A DNA stretch of 45,522 nucleotides from JANXSS01 sp025356535 (lineage in GTDB: Bacteria; Pseudomonadota; Gammaproteobacteria; Burkholderiales; Burkholderiaceae_D), in the NCBI GenBank assembly GCA_043762325.1, contig JAYUMU010000114.1, positions 1 through 45,522 on the forward strand, given 5' to 3'. The position numbers and the translations under genes were made by a program. Of this stretch, positions 34,556-43,007 are shown piece after piece (position 1 is the stretch's first letter; each line of letters opens with the position of its first letter). The notes below the pieces were generated by a model. It was not told the origin of the DNA. It did no database searches and worked only from the letters and a program-made list of their open reading frames with translations.

Positions 34556-35947
34556 CTACATCATTCCCATTGCGCGCGGCAGCCACAACGACAGACCGGG
34601 CCAGTAGGTCACGATCACCAGGAACACCAGCATCGTGCACAGCCACGGGAAGACGGCAACCGTCAGTTCGGTGATCGTCATCTTCGAGATGCCGCTGGCC
34701 ACATACAGGTTCAGGCCGACCGGTGGATGGCACAGGCCGACCTCCATGTTCGCGTCGATCAAAATGCCGAGGTGGATCGAATCGATTCCCAGGCGGATCG
34801 CGGCCGGATGCAGGATCGGCGCCATGACCAGGATGATCGACGACGGCTCCATGACGTTGCCGGCCAGCAGAAGCAGGATGTTGGTAAAGAACAGGAACCC
34901 GACCCGGCCCATTTCCTTGTTCAGGATCCAGTCCGCCATGAGCTGCGGAATGTTTTCATTTGCCATCAGAAACGAGAACAGGACCGCGTTGGTGATGATG
35001 TAGAGCAGCATCGCGCTCATCGCCGCAGAGGCCTTGACCACCTTCGGCGTGTTCTTCAGCGGCATGTCCTTGTAGACGAAAATCGAGATGATGAATGCAT
35101 AGATGGCGCTCATGGCCGCCGCTTCGGTTGCCGTGAAAATGCCGCTGTAGATGCCGCCGATGATGATCACCACCAGCATCAGGCCCCAGACGCTTTCGCG
35201 AAAGGCTTTCCAGCGCTCGCCCCAGGTGGCGCGTACCATGCGCGGATAGCCGTGTTTTTTCGCCAGATACCAGGTTGTCGCGCACAGCATTGCGGTCAGC
35301 AGCATGCCCGGCAGGACACCGGCGACGAACAGCGCGCCGATGGAAGTGTTGGTCGACACCGCATAGATTACCTTCGGTATCGACGGCAGCATCAGGATGC
35401 CGAGCGAGCCGGCCGTGATGATGACGCCGGCGCCGAACTCCTTCGGATAGCCTTGCGCGACCATCGCCGGCAGCACGATGGAGCCGATCGCCACCACCGT
35501 TGCAACACTCGAGCCGCACACCAGCGCGAACATGGCGCAGGCAAGAATGCCGGCCAGCGCCAGGCCGCCGTGCCAGTGACCGACCAGGCTGGTGGCGAAA
35601 TCGATCATGCGCTTGGCCACGCCGCCGTGCGTCAAGAAATTACCGGCGAGGATGAAGAATGGAATCGACATGATCTCGAACTTTTCGATGCCCGTGAAAA
35701 GCTTGAGTGCGACCGCCTCGATCGGCAGGTTCGTGAGCAAAAACAGGAACGTCAGCACCGTCAGGCCCAGGGCGATCGACACCGGCACGCCGGTCAGCAT
35801 CAGCGCGATCAGGAGCGCAAAGACGATGCCGACGTTGCCGCCGAAGTAGCCGACTGCCAGGAGCGAGCCGACGATCGCGCTCAGCCAGAAGGCTGCGCGC
35901 GGCTTGGTCATGCGGCGAATGCCGAGCGTTTCGATGGCGGCGCTCAT
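34556..35947 (-). CDS. dctM: TRAP transporter large permease (DctM)
   Basis: 463 residues, inner membrane, about 12-13 hydrophobic segments. It is the ion-coupled translocation subunit of a TRAP system for organic acids such as C4-dicarboxylates. Family features: LTGVPVSIALGL, IPFFILAGNFLTHGGVAKRMIDF (in part: FFILAGNFLTHGG), CGSSVATVVAIGSI, TAGSLGILMLPSIP, and the late NMEVGLCHPPVGLNLYVASGI (in part: GLCHPPVGLNLY). The start codon overlaps the dctQ stop by four bases (ATGA), so they are translationally coupled. No dctP solute-binding gene lies next to them in the window, so the ligand is unknown. Confidence 0.94.
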   Translation of the reverse strand: MSAAIETLGIRRMTKPRAAFWLSAIVGSLLAVGYFGGNVGIVFALLIALMLTGVPVSIALGLTVLTFLFLLTNLPIEAVALKLFTGIEKFEIMSIPFFILAGNFLTHGGVAKRMIDFATSLVGHWHGGLALAGILACAMFALVCGSSVATVVAIGSIVLPAMVAQGYPKEFGAGVIITAGSLGILMLPSIPKVIYAVSTNTSIGALFVAGVLPGMLLTAMLCATTWYLAKKHGYPRMVRATWGERWKAFRESVWGLMLVVIIIGGIYSGIFTATEAAAMSAIYAFIISIFVYKDMPLKNTPKVVKASAAMSAMLLYIITNAVLFSFLMANENIPQLMADWILNKEMGRVGFLFFTNILLLLAGNVMEPSSIILVMAPILHPAAIRLGIDSIHLGILIDANMEVGLCHPPVGLNLYVASGISKMTITELTVAVFPWLCTMLVFLVIVTYWPGLSLWLPRAMGMM

Positions 35948-36597
35948 GCGGCACCCGTGCCGGAAACCGGGGTGGCGACTGCCGTCGGCCGGGTCGTCAG
36001 GCCTTCGTCTTCGACCAGGCCGTCGACCTGTGCATGATCATGATGCGGCAGCTCGCCGGTCTTGAAAAAGCCCCAGGTCACCTGCAGAAAGCGCAGGCAC
36101 ATCAGGTACGAACCCAGCGGAATTGCCGAATACACCATCCAGCTCGGCCATTCGATGTCGGCGGTGACCTGCCCTTCCGGCACGCCGGCCGTCGACATGC
36201 CGAAAAAGACCAGCGTCGCATAGTGCATGCCGATGCCCCAGACCAGGCGCGCGCCCATGGTGCCGACGACGAAGGTGAACACGATGCCGCAGGCCAGCGA
36301 CAGATAAACTGCCGCCTTGCGCCAGTCTTCCGGCAAGCGGCTGACCAGCACGTCGATGCCGACATGAACGCCGGCGCGCACACCGTAGGCCGCGCCGAAC
36401 TTTGCCATCCACACGAACATGATGATGCACAATTCCTGCGCCCATGAAAAATGCAGCGAGATCATCCATTGCTGCACGCCTGGTATCGCAAAACCGGAGC
36501 CATAGCGGTGCACCACCGAGAGGAAAATGAGCAGCGTGGCGCCGCCCATGAGCAGCGTGATTAGCCATTCTTCGGCAAGATTCAGTAATTTCGACAT
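35944..36597 (-). CDS. dctQ: TRAP transporter small permease (DctQ)
   Basis: 217 residues, inner membrane with four hydrophobic segments. It is the partner of DctM. Landmarks: EEWLITLLMGGATLLIFLSVVHRYG, in part (LLIFLSVVHRYG), SWAQELCIIMFVWMAKFGAAYGVRAG in part (WAQELCIIMFVW), and HVGIDVLVSRLP. The C-terminal tail is longer than usual and His/Asp-rich (HHDHAQVDG). The ATG at 36597 is preceded by AGAGAG; longer frames to 36819 lack family similarity. It is probably the first gene of the dctQM transcript. Confidence 0.9.
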   Translation of the reverse strand: MSKLLNLAEEWLITLLMGGATLLIFLSVVHRYGSGFAIPGVQQWMISLHFSWAQELCIIMFVWMAKFGAAYGVRAGVHVGIDVLVSRLPEDWRKAAVYLSLACGIVFTFVVGTMGARLVWGIGMHYATLVFFGMSTAGVPEGQVTADIEWPSWMVYSAIPLGSYLMCLRFLQVTWGFFKTGELPHHDHAQVDGLVEDEGLTTRPTAVATPVSGTGAA

Positions 36598-36825
36598 TGG
36601 CGCTCTCTGGGGAGGTTCGACTGGCTGGCAGTGGCTTGGATTGGCCCGAGTAAATGTCTTTATGCCTATAGTCGGGCGCAACAACCCGGAGTGTGCGGGT
36701 AAAGTTGAATTTCGACAACAGGCAATCGGTCGCCGATGCGCGATATCCGGGCAGCATGGCGTTTTGACGTTGGCTGCTGCAGGCGCGTTACGACGGCATC
36801 GGCCATGCCGTTGCGCCAAGCTGCG

Positions 36826-37539
36826 CTATGGCTGACGCAACGCGCGGCGCAGGGCGGCAATTTCTTCGCGCAGGGCCCGTATGTCTGCATGCAGCTCTTT
36901 TTCAAAGCGCTTCTCGTCTTCGCTGACGAACAGCGCCGCAATGCTGGCGGTAACAACGGAAAACAGCGCGTAGCCGAGCAGGACGATGAAGACGGCGAAG
37001 ACGCGCGAGGCAGGCGTGGACGGCACCAGGTCGCCGTAGCCGACGGTGGCGCCGGTGATGAAAGCCAGCCACAGACCGTCGGCATAGGTCAGCACCCGCG
37101 GCTCCAGCCAGTAAAAGCCGCCGCCGGCCACGGCCAGCAGGATCACGGCGATTGCCAGCACCTGAAACAGATGATGCGGCGCCACCAGCCTTGCCAGCAG
37201 GGTCGACAGGCGCATGAAGACGACGCCTGAAAACCCGAGCCGCAGGATCCATTCCAGCACCGCCCAGGGTGGGTCGCCCGGCCATGCACTTGCCAGTGCA
37301 CCGCCGAGTATGACGATGTCGGCCAGGGTCGCATGCCAGCGAACCGATGCTGGCCCGATCCGCCGGCGCCTGCCGATGTCGATCGCCATGAGAAGCGCGG
37401 TAAGGCAATAGAGCATGCTGCCGGCATTGCGATAGAGCGCAGTCGGCCCGGTCAGAATCAGGTAGAACGCGGGAATGGAAAAAACGAGGGCGCCCAGAAG
37501 CATGGGGCGCAACGGTTCGGGAAAATTCTTTTTTTGCAT
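36826..37539 (-). CDS. Potassium channel protein with C-terminal coiled coil
   Basis: 237 residues, inner membrane. About six hydrophobic segments (voltage-gated-like layout without an obvious Arg-rich S4) enclose a pore loop FITGATVGYGDLVP; the selectivity filter TVGYGD is residues 165-170. The cytoplasmic tail (~205-237) is a heptad-like helix (EDEKRFEKELHADIRALREEI in part) that could assemble tetramers. The ATG at 37539 has an AGGCGGA leader; an ATG at 37572 is the alternative. It selectively conducts K+; gating signal unknown. No RCK/TrkA-N domain is present. Confidence 0.88.
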   Translation of the reverse strand: MQKKNFPEPLRPMLLGALVFSIPAFYLILTGPTALYRNAGSMLYCLTALLMAIDIGRRRRIGPASVRWHATLADIVILGGALASAWPGDPPWAVLEWILRLGFSGVVFMRLSTLLARLVAPHHLFQVLAIAVILLAVAGGGFYWLEPRVLTYADGLWLAFITGATVGYGDLVPSTPASRVFAVFIVLLGYALFSVVTASIAALFVSEDEKRFEKELHADIRALREEIAALRRALRQP

Positions 37540-37696
37540 TCCGCCTACTCCCCGACGCCCGATTTTTTTCAAACGCCGACAAAGTATAAGGTCGTTGCCC
37601 GCGCCGATGGTTCGGCAGTTGCTGCCGGCGCGTCAGTGTCTGGCCGGCTGCAACTTTTTCACGCCTGGCAAGTCACTCTTAGATTTGGAGGCTTTC

Positions 37697-37927
37697 ATGT
37701 CAGACAATAAAATCGCCGGCACCGCCGACGAGGTACGCATCGACGTCACCCGGCAATCGGCACTCGAGCGCTGGTCAAAAAAACTCGATGCCACGCCTGA
37801 ACAGCTAAAGGAAGCCGTCGCCGCAGTCGGCGACCTTGCAAGCGAGGTAGAAGTGCACCTGAAGGGCAGCCGCAGCAGTGTCAACAGCGAGCGCGTCCAC
37901 GCGGCCCTGCAGGACAAGACGGCCTAA
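37697..37927 (+). CDS. DUF3606 domain protein
   Basis: 76 residues, small cytoplasmic helical protein. DUF3606 pattern: N-terminal basic strand (EVRIDVTRQSALERWSKKLDATPEQLKEAV in part: RWSKKLDATPEQL), then VAAVGDLASEVEVHLKG. Family function is unknown; members are common as small stress-associated proteins in proteobacteria. GGAG sits six bases upstream of the ATG at 37697. Confidence 0.85.
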   Translation: MSDNKIAGTADEVRIDVTRQSALERWSKKLDATPEQLKEAVAAVGDLASEVEVHLKGSRSSVNSERVHAALQDKTA

Positions 37928-38079
37928 AGCGGGCGCAACAGGCGAAGCAAAAGCATGGGCCAGCGTCGCTTCGGCCGCACCGTCTTGTCAAATGACGATT
38001 GCGTCTAGAATGCGGCATGTCCCGTTGCGTTTTTGCTAACGGCAGCATCCGGTTGCAACTTTTCATTTCAAGGATTCCC

Positions 38080-39132
38080 ATGTCTTCAGCTTCAGGTTTT
38101 GCGGCCCATGCCGCCGATGCACCGATGGCGCCTTTCAGTTTCGAGCGCCGCGCCCCGGGCGCACACGATGTCGCCATCGACATTCTTTTCTGCGGCGTCT
38201 GTCACTCCGATCTGCATACCGCCCGCGCCGAATGGGAAGGCACGGTCTTTCCGGTCGTGCCCGGCCATGAAATCGTCGGCCGCGTGACGCAGGTCGGCGC
38301 GCATGTCAGCAATTTCGCTGTCGGCATGACCGTTGGCGTCGGCTGCATGGTCGACTCCTGCCAGGCGTGCGCGAGTTGCGCCGAAGGCCTGGAACAGTAT
38401 TGCGAGACCGGCTTTACCGGCACCTACAACAGCCCGGACAAGCATCTGGGCGGCGTCACCTACGGCGGCTACGCCGACAGGATCGTCGTCGATGAAAAAT
38501 TCGTCCTGCATATTTCGGACAAGCTCGACCCCGCCGGCGCCGCGCCGCTGCTGTGCGCCGGCATCACGACCTACTCGCCGCTGCGGCACTGGAAGGTCGG
38601 TCCCGGCATGAAGGTCGGCATCGTCGGCCTCGGCGGCCTCGGCCACATGGGCGTGAAACTGGCCCATGCAATGGGCGCGCAGGTGGTGCTGTTTACCACC
38701 TCGCCGGGCAAGGAAGCCGACGCGCTGCGCCTGGGCGCCAACGAAGTCGTGATCTCGAAAGATCCGAAGCAGATGGCGCTGCATGCAAACAGCTTCGACT
38801 TCATCCTCAACACGGTCGCCGCGCCGCACAGTCTCGACGCCTTTCTGGTGCTCTTGAAACGCGAAGGCACCATGACGCTGGTCGGCGCGCCAGCCAGCCC
38901 GCATCCGTCGCCGCAGGTCTTCAACCTGATCATGAAGCGCCGGCACCTGGCCGGCTCGCTCATCGGCGGCATCAGGGAAACGCAGGAGATGCTTGATTTT
39001 TGCGCCGAACACGGCATCACCTCCGACATCGAGATGATCCGAATCCAGGAGATCGACGCTGCCTACGAGCGCATGCTAAAAAGCGACGTGAAGTACCGTT
39101 TCGTCATCGACATGGCGTCGCTGGCGGCCTGA
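38080..39132 (+). CDS. Zinc-dependent NAD(P) alcohol dehydrogenase (YahK/CAD-like)
   Basis: 350 residues, cytoplasmic medium-chain dehydrogenase. Catalytic zinc ligands: Cys41 in GVCHSD and His63/Glu64 in PGHE. Structural zinc ligands: Cys94, 97, 100 and 108. The Rossmann motif GLGGLGHMG (~GIVGLGGLGHMGVKLAHAMGA in part) binds NADPH. The overall layout matches the cinnamyl-alcohol-dehydrogenase/YahK branch, which reduces aldehydes broadly. AAGGATTCCC precedes the ATG at 38080. It stands alone, converging with the regA gene. Confidence 0.93.
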   Translation: MSSASGFAAHAADAPMAPFSFERRAPGAHDVAIDILFCGVCHSDLHTARAEWEGTVFPVVPGHEIVGRVTQVGAHVSNFAVGMTVGVGCMVDSCQACASCAEGLEQYCETGFTGTYNSPDKHLGGVTYGGYADRIVVDEKFVLHISDKLDPAGAAPLLCAGITTYSPLRHWKVGPGMKVGIVGLGGLGHMGVKLAHAMGAQVVLFTTSPGKEADALRLGANEVVISKDPKQMALHANSFDFILNTVAAPHSLDAFLVLLKREGTMTLVGAPASPHPSPQVFNLIMKRRHLAGSLIGGIRETQEMLDFCAEHGITSDIEMIRIQEIDAAYERMLKSDVKYRFVIDMASLAA

Positions 39133-39175
39133 TGCCGGGACCGGCAGGCATGCATGCACGCAGACAGGCGGCGTT

Positions 39176-39715
39176 CTACTTGATGCGCTGCTTGTCGAGC
39201 TTGCGCGCCAGCGTGCGCCGGTGCATGCCCAGGCGGCGGGCCGTTTCCGAGATATTGAAATTGGTTTCGGCCAGCGTCTGATGGATGCGTTCCCATTCGA
39301 GCGTCTTGATCGAGGTCGTGCGGTTGGTCAGCCCGACCTCGCTGCTGCCGGCGACGTGGCCGAAGGCGGCTTCGATGTCGTCGGTGTTGGACGGCTTGGC
39401 AAGATACTGGCAGGCGCCCAGCTTGACGGCCTCGACCGCCGTGTTGATGCTGGCAAAGCCGGTCAGCACCACGATCAGCATCGCCGGATCGTGCCTGTGC
39501 AGCATCTGCACGCACGCCAGCCCGGAGGTGCTGCCGTTTAGCTTCAGGTCGACCACGGCATAGCCCGGCGAATGCGTCATCAGCAGTTCCTTGGCCTGAT
39601 CGAGGCTCGCTGCCAGCAGCACCCGGTAGTCGCGGCGTTCGAAGGAGCGCCCCAGCGTGCGGGCAAAGGCGGCATCGTCCTCGATGATCAGCAGCAGGCG
39701 TTCAGTTGACGGCAT
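39176..39715 (-). CDS. regA: Response regulator RegA/ActR/PrrA family
   Basis: 179 residues, cytoplasmic. The receiver domain has acidic pocket EDD (12-14), phosphoacceptor Asp56 in AVVDLKLNG and Lys in YLAKPSN. A short linker leads to a Fis-type helix-turn-helix (NFNISETARRLGMHRRTLARKL, in part: ISETARRLGMHRRTL). This is the conserved RegA/ActR/PrrA/RoxR layout of global redox regulators. Its start overlaps the 3' end of the kinase gene by 14 bases. It lies at the end of the quinol oxidase operon. Confidence 0.92.
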   Translation of the reverse strand: MPSTERLLLIIEDDAAFARTLGRSFERRDYRVLLAASLDQAKELLMTHSPGYAVVDLKLNGSTSGLACVQMLHRHDPAMLIVVLTGFASINTAVEAVKLGACQYLAKPSNTDDIEAAFGHVAGSSEVGLTNRTTSIKTLEWERIHQTLAETNFNISETARRLGMHRRTLARKLDKQRIK

Positions 39716-41066
39716 CGACGCTCTCCAGGGAAATCGCGCGCAGCGGAATATGCACGCGCACGACGGCGCCGCCCTCGGCGCGGTTGTGCGCGGCCACGGT
39801 GCCGCCGAGCGTGCGGGCGACGTTTACGCTCAGGAACAGGCCGAGGCCGCCACCCGGGCGGCCCTTGCTCGATTGATAGGGCTTGCCGAAATGCGCCAGC
39901 ATGGCCGGTGCAAAACCGGGCCCGGCATCGGCCACCGACAGCAACAGGGCGTCGCCTTCGCGCGCGACTTCCAGGCGCAGCCAGTGTGGCGAGGCTTCCA
40001 GCGCATTGTCGAGCACGTTGCAGATCATTTGCTTGAGGGCGGAATCGAAGACCACCGGCAGGTCGCGCGGCAGCCGGTTGACATAGTCGAACGCCACCAC
40101 CGGCCGCGAGCCGCGCCATTCGCGCACCAGGCTGTCGAGAAAGGTATTGATCGTGGTGCGCACCGAGGATTCGCCACGGGTCTCGCCGGCCGACAGCAGG
40201 ATGCCGCTGACGATCGTCTTGCAGCGCTTTAGCTGCGCCTGCATTTCCGAGATTTCATCGAGCAGCTCGGCATTGCGCTTGAATTCGGGCATGCGCCGCC
40301 AGTCGCCGAGAATCACCGACAGCGTGGCCAGGGGCGTGCCCAGTTCATGCGCCGCGCCCGAGGCCAGCAGGCCCATCCTGACGATATGCTCTTCTTCGGC
40401 CGCGCGCTGGCGCAGGTTGGCAAGCTGGGTGTCGCCGGCGCGCAGGTTGCGGTTGATGCGCGTGATGAAAATCACCAGCAAGGCGGCATTGAGCATGAAG
40501 CAGATCAGCACGCCCTGCACATACAGGCTCAGGAACTGCTGCGCATGCTCCTGTTGCAGCGGCAGCGGTATGGCCACCAGCGCCAGGCCGGCCAGGCAGG
40601 CGCTGGTGATGGCAACGATGGTCCAGGTCGACCAGGCCTCCAGCAGCACCGCGCCGAGAATGACCTGCAACAGGTAGAGAAAAGCGAACGGATTGGCGAT
40701 GCCGCCGCTGAAATAGAGCTGCGCGGTCAGGCTCGCCACGTCCACCAGCAGGGCGTAAAACAGCCCCCTGTTGGTAACCGTCCTGCGGTGATGCAGATGC
40801 AGCTGGCTGCCGATGTTAAAGAGCACCAGGCATGCCAGCACCGCCATCATGCTGCGCACCGGCAGTCCCACGCCGAAGCCGAGGCTGACCACGGCAATCG
40901 TGGTGAGCTGGCCGACTGCGGCGATCCAGCGCAACTGGATCAGGTGCAGCATGTTCTGGTGGCTGGCGGCGTTTTTCATGCCGGGGCCTGCGGCAGGCGG
41001 CGTTTTGTGCTGCGCCGGCGAGCGGTCAGTGCGTGGGTCCAATGTCGGTTTTCCGGTCGATGCCAT
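39702..41066 (-). CDS. regB: Redox-sensing histidine kinase RegB/PrrB family
   Basis: 454 residues, inner membrane with about six hydrophobic segments (~43-205). RegB hallmarks: the quinone-interacting loop GGIANPF (121-127), the H-box SGAAHELGTPLAT with His240, and the redox cysteine Cys282 in LKRCKTIV. The HATPase domain has NVLDNALEAS and GGGLGLFLS. It senses the ubiquinone pool redox state and phosphorylates RegA. The ATG at 41066 is 40 bases after the SURF1 stop; a start at 40979 (MKNAASH) would remove a disordered N-terminus. Its presence in the cyo operon ties oxidase synthesis to redox sensing. Confidence 0.93.
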   Translation of the reverse strand: MASTGKPTLDPRTDRSPAQHKTPPAAGPGMKNAASHQNMLHLIQLRWIAAVGQLTTIAVVSLGFGVGLPVRSMMAVLACLVLFNIGSQLHLHHRRTVTNRGLFYALLVDVASLTAQLYFSGGIANPFAFLYLLQVILGAVLLEAWSTWTIVAITSACLAGLALVAIPLPLQQEHAQQFLSLYVQGVLICFMLNAALLVIFITRINRNLRAGDTQLANLRQRAAEEEHIVRMGLLASGAAHELGTPLATLSVILGDWRRMPEFKRNAELLDEISEMQAQLKRCKTIVSGILLSAGETRGESSVRTTINTFLDSLVREWRGSRPVVAFDYVNRLPRDLPVVFDSALKQMICNVLDNALEASPHWLRLEVAREGDALLLSVADAGPGFAPAMLAHFGKPYQSSKGRPGGGLGLFLSVNVARTLGGTVAAHNRAEGGAVVRVHIPLRAISLESVDAVN

Positions 41067-41105
41067 TGTCGGGCCTGTCCCCTGTGCTTGCCATGTCGGC
41101 TGGCG

Positions 41106-41897
41106 CTATCCTTGCTGCGAACGCCGCGCCGTCCTGCGCAGCCACACGGCGGCACCGGCCACCATCAAGGCCAGAGCATACCAAGTCAGGGCGTAGACCA
41201 GGTGGTTGTCGGAAAAGGCGACCACCGTCAGGCCCGCGACCGGCGCCGCGCTGCCGGCAGCGCCACCCGGCTGCTCTGGCGGTGCGCCGGTTGGCTGCGC
41301 AGGCGCATCGGCGTCGATGAAATACGGCGCCACCGGCTGCAGGGCCTGCGCTGCCGCGATCGCCGCGACATCGCGGGAGTACCAGCGATTGGCAGCGGCG
41401 GCATTCTTGCGCAGAAACGCGCCGTCCGGTTCGCTCAGGCGCAACAGCCCGGTGACGGCATGGACCGGCATGACGCCGGCCTGGGGTGGCGTCGCCACGG
41501 ACGCACGGGTGGGCACGAAACCGCGGTTGACCAGCACCAGCCAGCCCTGTGTGGTGCGCAGTGGCGTCACCGTCCAGAAACCGGCGCCAAGCTCGGTGAC
41601 CGCCTGCACCAGCACCGTGTGTTCGTAAAGATAGGTGCCGGTGACGCTGACATGCCGGTATTCATCGGACTGCGCCGTGACGCCGGACCAGCGCTGCGGG
41701 CCCGGCGCGGCCACCGGCGCCGCATGCACGCGCTGCGCGACGCGGGCGATCAGGTCATGCTTCCACTGCCGCCGTTGCACCTGCCACGTGCCGAGCGCGA
41801 CGAAGACACCGAACAGCAGCAGGGCTATGACCGCCGGCACCACGCGCGCGACCAGCCCCGGCGTGCCGGGCGCATGCGAAGCCGTGGCGTCGCGCAT
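41106..41897 (-). CDS. SURF1-family cytochrome oxidase assembly protein
   Basis: About 263 residues, inner membrane. Two terminal membrane helices (VVPAVIALLLFGVFVALGTWQVQRR in part; YALTWYALALMVAGAAVWL) flank a periplasmic domain. SURF1 signatures are LGTWQVQRRQWK near the N-terminus, GFWTVTPLRTTQGWLVLVNRGFVP (in part: LVLVNRGFVP) and the C-terminal NHLVYALTWYALA. It helps insert heme or assemble subunit I. The start is uncertain: the ATG at 41897 lies after the cyoD stop, while 41972 would overlap it. Confidence 0.88.
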   Translation of the reverse strand: MRDATASHAPGTPGLVARVVPAVIALLLFGVFVALGTWQVQRRQWKHDLIARVAQRVHAAPVAAPGPQRWSGVTAQSDEYRHVSVTGTYLYEHTVLVQAVTELGAGFWTVTPLRTTQGWLVLVNRGFVPTRASVATPPQAGVMPVHAVTGLLRLSEPDGAFLRKNAAAANRWYSRDVAAIAAAQALQPVAPYFIDADAPAQPTGAPPEQPGGAAGSAAPVAGLTVVAFSDNHLVYALTWYALALMVAGAAVWLRRTARRSQQG

Positions 41898-41931
41898 GGC
41901 GGCGGGCTCTACCGTTGCTCGCGCCGCAGGC

Positions 41932-42363
41932 TCATGGCGCGGCGGACATGGCGCGCATCGTCTGGGATGCATCCGGCATCATGCCCGGCATCATGTTGTG
42001 ATCGAGGTGATACATGACCCAGATCGAGCCGCTCAACATGATCACCACCAGCATGACGGTGAAGATCAGCGCCAGCATGGTCCAGCCACCTTCGGCCCGG
42101 CTGTTCATGTGCAGGAAATAAATCATGTGCACCACGATCTGCACGGCTGCCAGCGCAAGGATCACGATCGCCGTGGTGGTGGAGCGGTCGAAGACCTTGC
42201 CTAGGACCAGCCAGAACGGCACCGCGGTCAGCAGCACCGCCAGCAGAAAGCCGGTTGCATAGGACTTCAGCGAGCCATGATTGCCTTCTTCATGGCCATG
42301 CTCGCCGGCGCCGTGGCCGCCATGGTCCGTCGTGGGGAAGATCCCGCTTTCCTGCGTACTCAT
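41932..42363 (-). CDS. cyoD: Cytochrome bo3 ubiquinol oxidase subunit IV (CyoD)
   Basis: 143 residues with three membrane helices after a His/Gly-rich cytoplasmic N-terminus (HGGHGAGEHGHEEGNHGS). Family landmarks: LKSYATGFLLAVLLTAVPFW and QIVVHMIYFLHMN. The C-terminal tail is Met-rich (NMMPGMMPD). It assists assembly of subunit I. Start overlaps the cyoC stop by four bases (ATGA). Confidence 0.95.
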   Translation of the reverse strand: MSTQESGIFPTTDHGGHGAGEHGHEEGNHGSLKSYATGFLLAVLLTAVPFWLVLGKVFDRSTTTAIVILALAAVQIVVHMIYFLHMNSRAEGGWTMLALIFTVMLVVIMLSGSIWVMYHLDHNMMPGMMPDASQTMRAMSAAP

Positions 42364-43007
42364 GGCAGCACTCCCATCAGATAGACAAAGCTGAAAACAC
42401 CGATCCAGACCACGTCGAGAAAATGCCAGAACATCGACAGGCAGGTCAGCCGGCGACGGTTTTCCGGCGTCAGGCCATGTTTGCCGACCTGCGCCATGAG
42501 GGTGACGAGCCAGAGAATGCCGAAGCTCACATGCAGGCCGTGGGTGCCGACGAGCGCGAAGAACGCCGTCAGGAAACCGCTGCGCTGCGGCCCGGCGCCT
42601 TCATGGATCAGGTGGATGAATTCATAGAGTTCCAGCCCGATGAAGCAGGCGCCGAGCAGACCCGTCACGGCCAGCCAGCCGAGCGTTGCGCGCAGGCGCT
42701 TCTTCTGCATCTCCAGCATGGCAAAGCCGTAGGTGATCGACGAGACCAGCAGAAACGACGTATTCAACGCCACCAGCGGCAGGTCGAACAGCTCGGCGCC
42801 GCCCGGCCCGCCTGCATAGTTGCGACCCAGGACAGCATAGGTCGCGAACAGGCAGGCAAACACCAGGCAGTCGCTCATCAGGTACAGCCAGAAACCGAGC
42901 AGCGTGCTGTTTTCCGGATGGTGCTCGTGGACGTAGAAGCGCGCGGCGGGATTGGCGTCGGCGCCGGGACCGGCGACGCCGGGCGAAGCAAGGGTCAGAT
43001 CAGACAT
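42360..43007 (-). CDS. cyoC: Cytochrome bo3 ubiquinol oxidase subunit III (CyoC)
   Basis: 215 residues, five membrane helices. Heme-copper oxidase subunit III pattern: LLGFWLYLMSDCLVFACLFATY (in part: FWLYLMSDCLVFA), the Glu-containing FIGLELYEF, and GTHGLHVSFGILWL with the conserved His pair, then FWHFLDVVWIGVFSFVYLMG. The ATG at 43007 overlaps the end of cyoB by eight bases, indicating coupled translation. Confidence 0.96.
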   Translation of the reverse strand: MSDLTLASPGVAGPGADANPAARFYVHEHHPENSTLLGFWLYLMSDCLVFACLFATYAVLGRNYAGGPGGAELFDLPLVALNTSFLLVSSITYGFAMLEMQKKRLRATLGWLAVTGLLGACFIGLELYEFIHLIHEGAGPQRSGFLTAFFALVGTHGLHVSFGILWLVTLMAQVGKHGLTPENRRRLTCLSMFWHFLDVVWIGVFSFVYLMGVLP

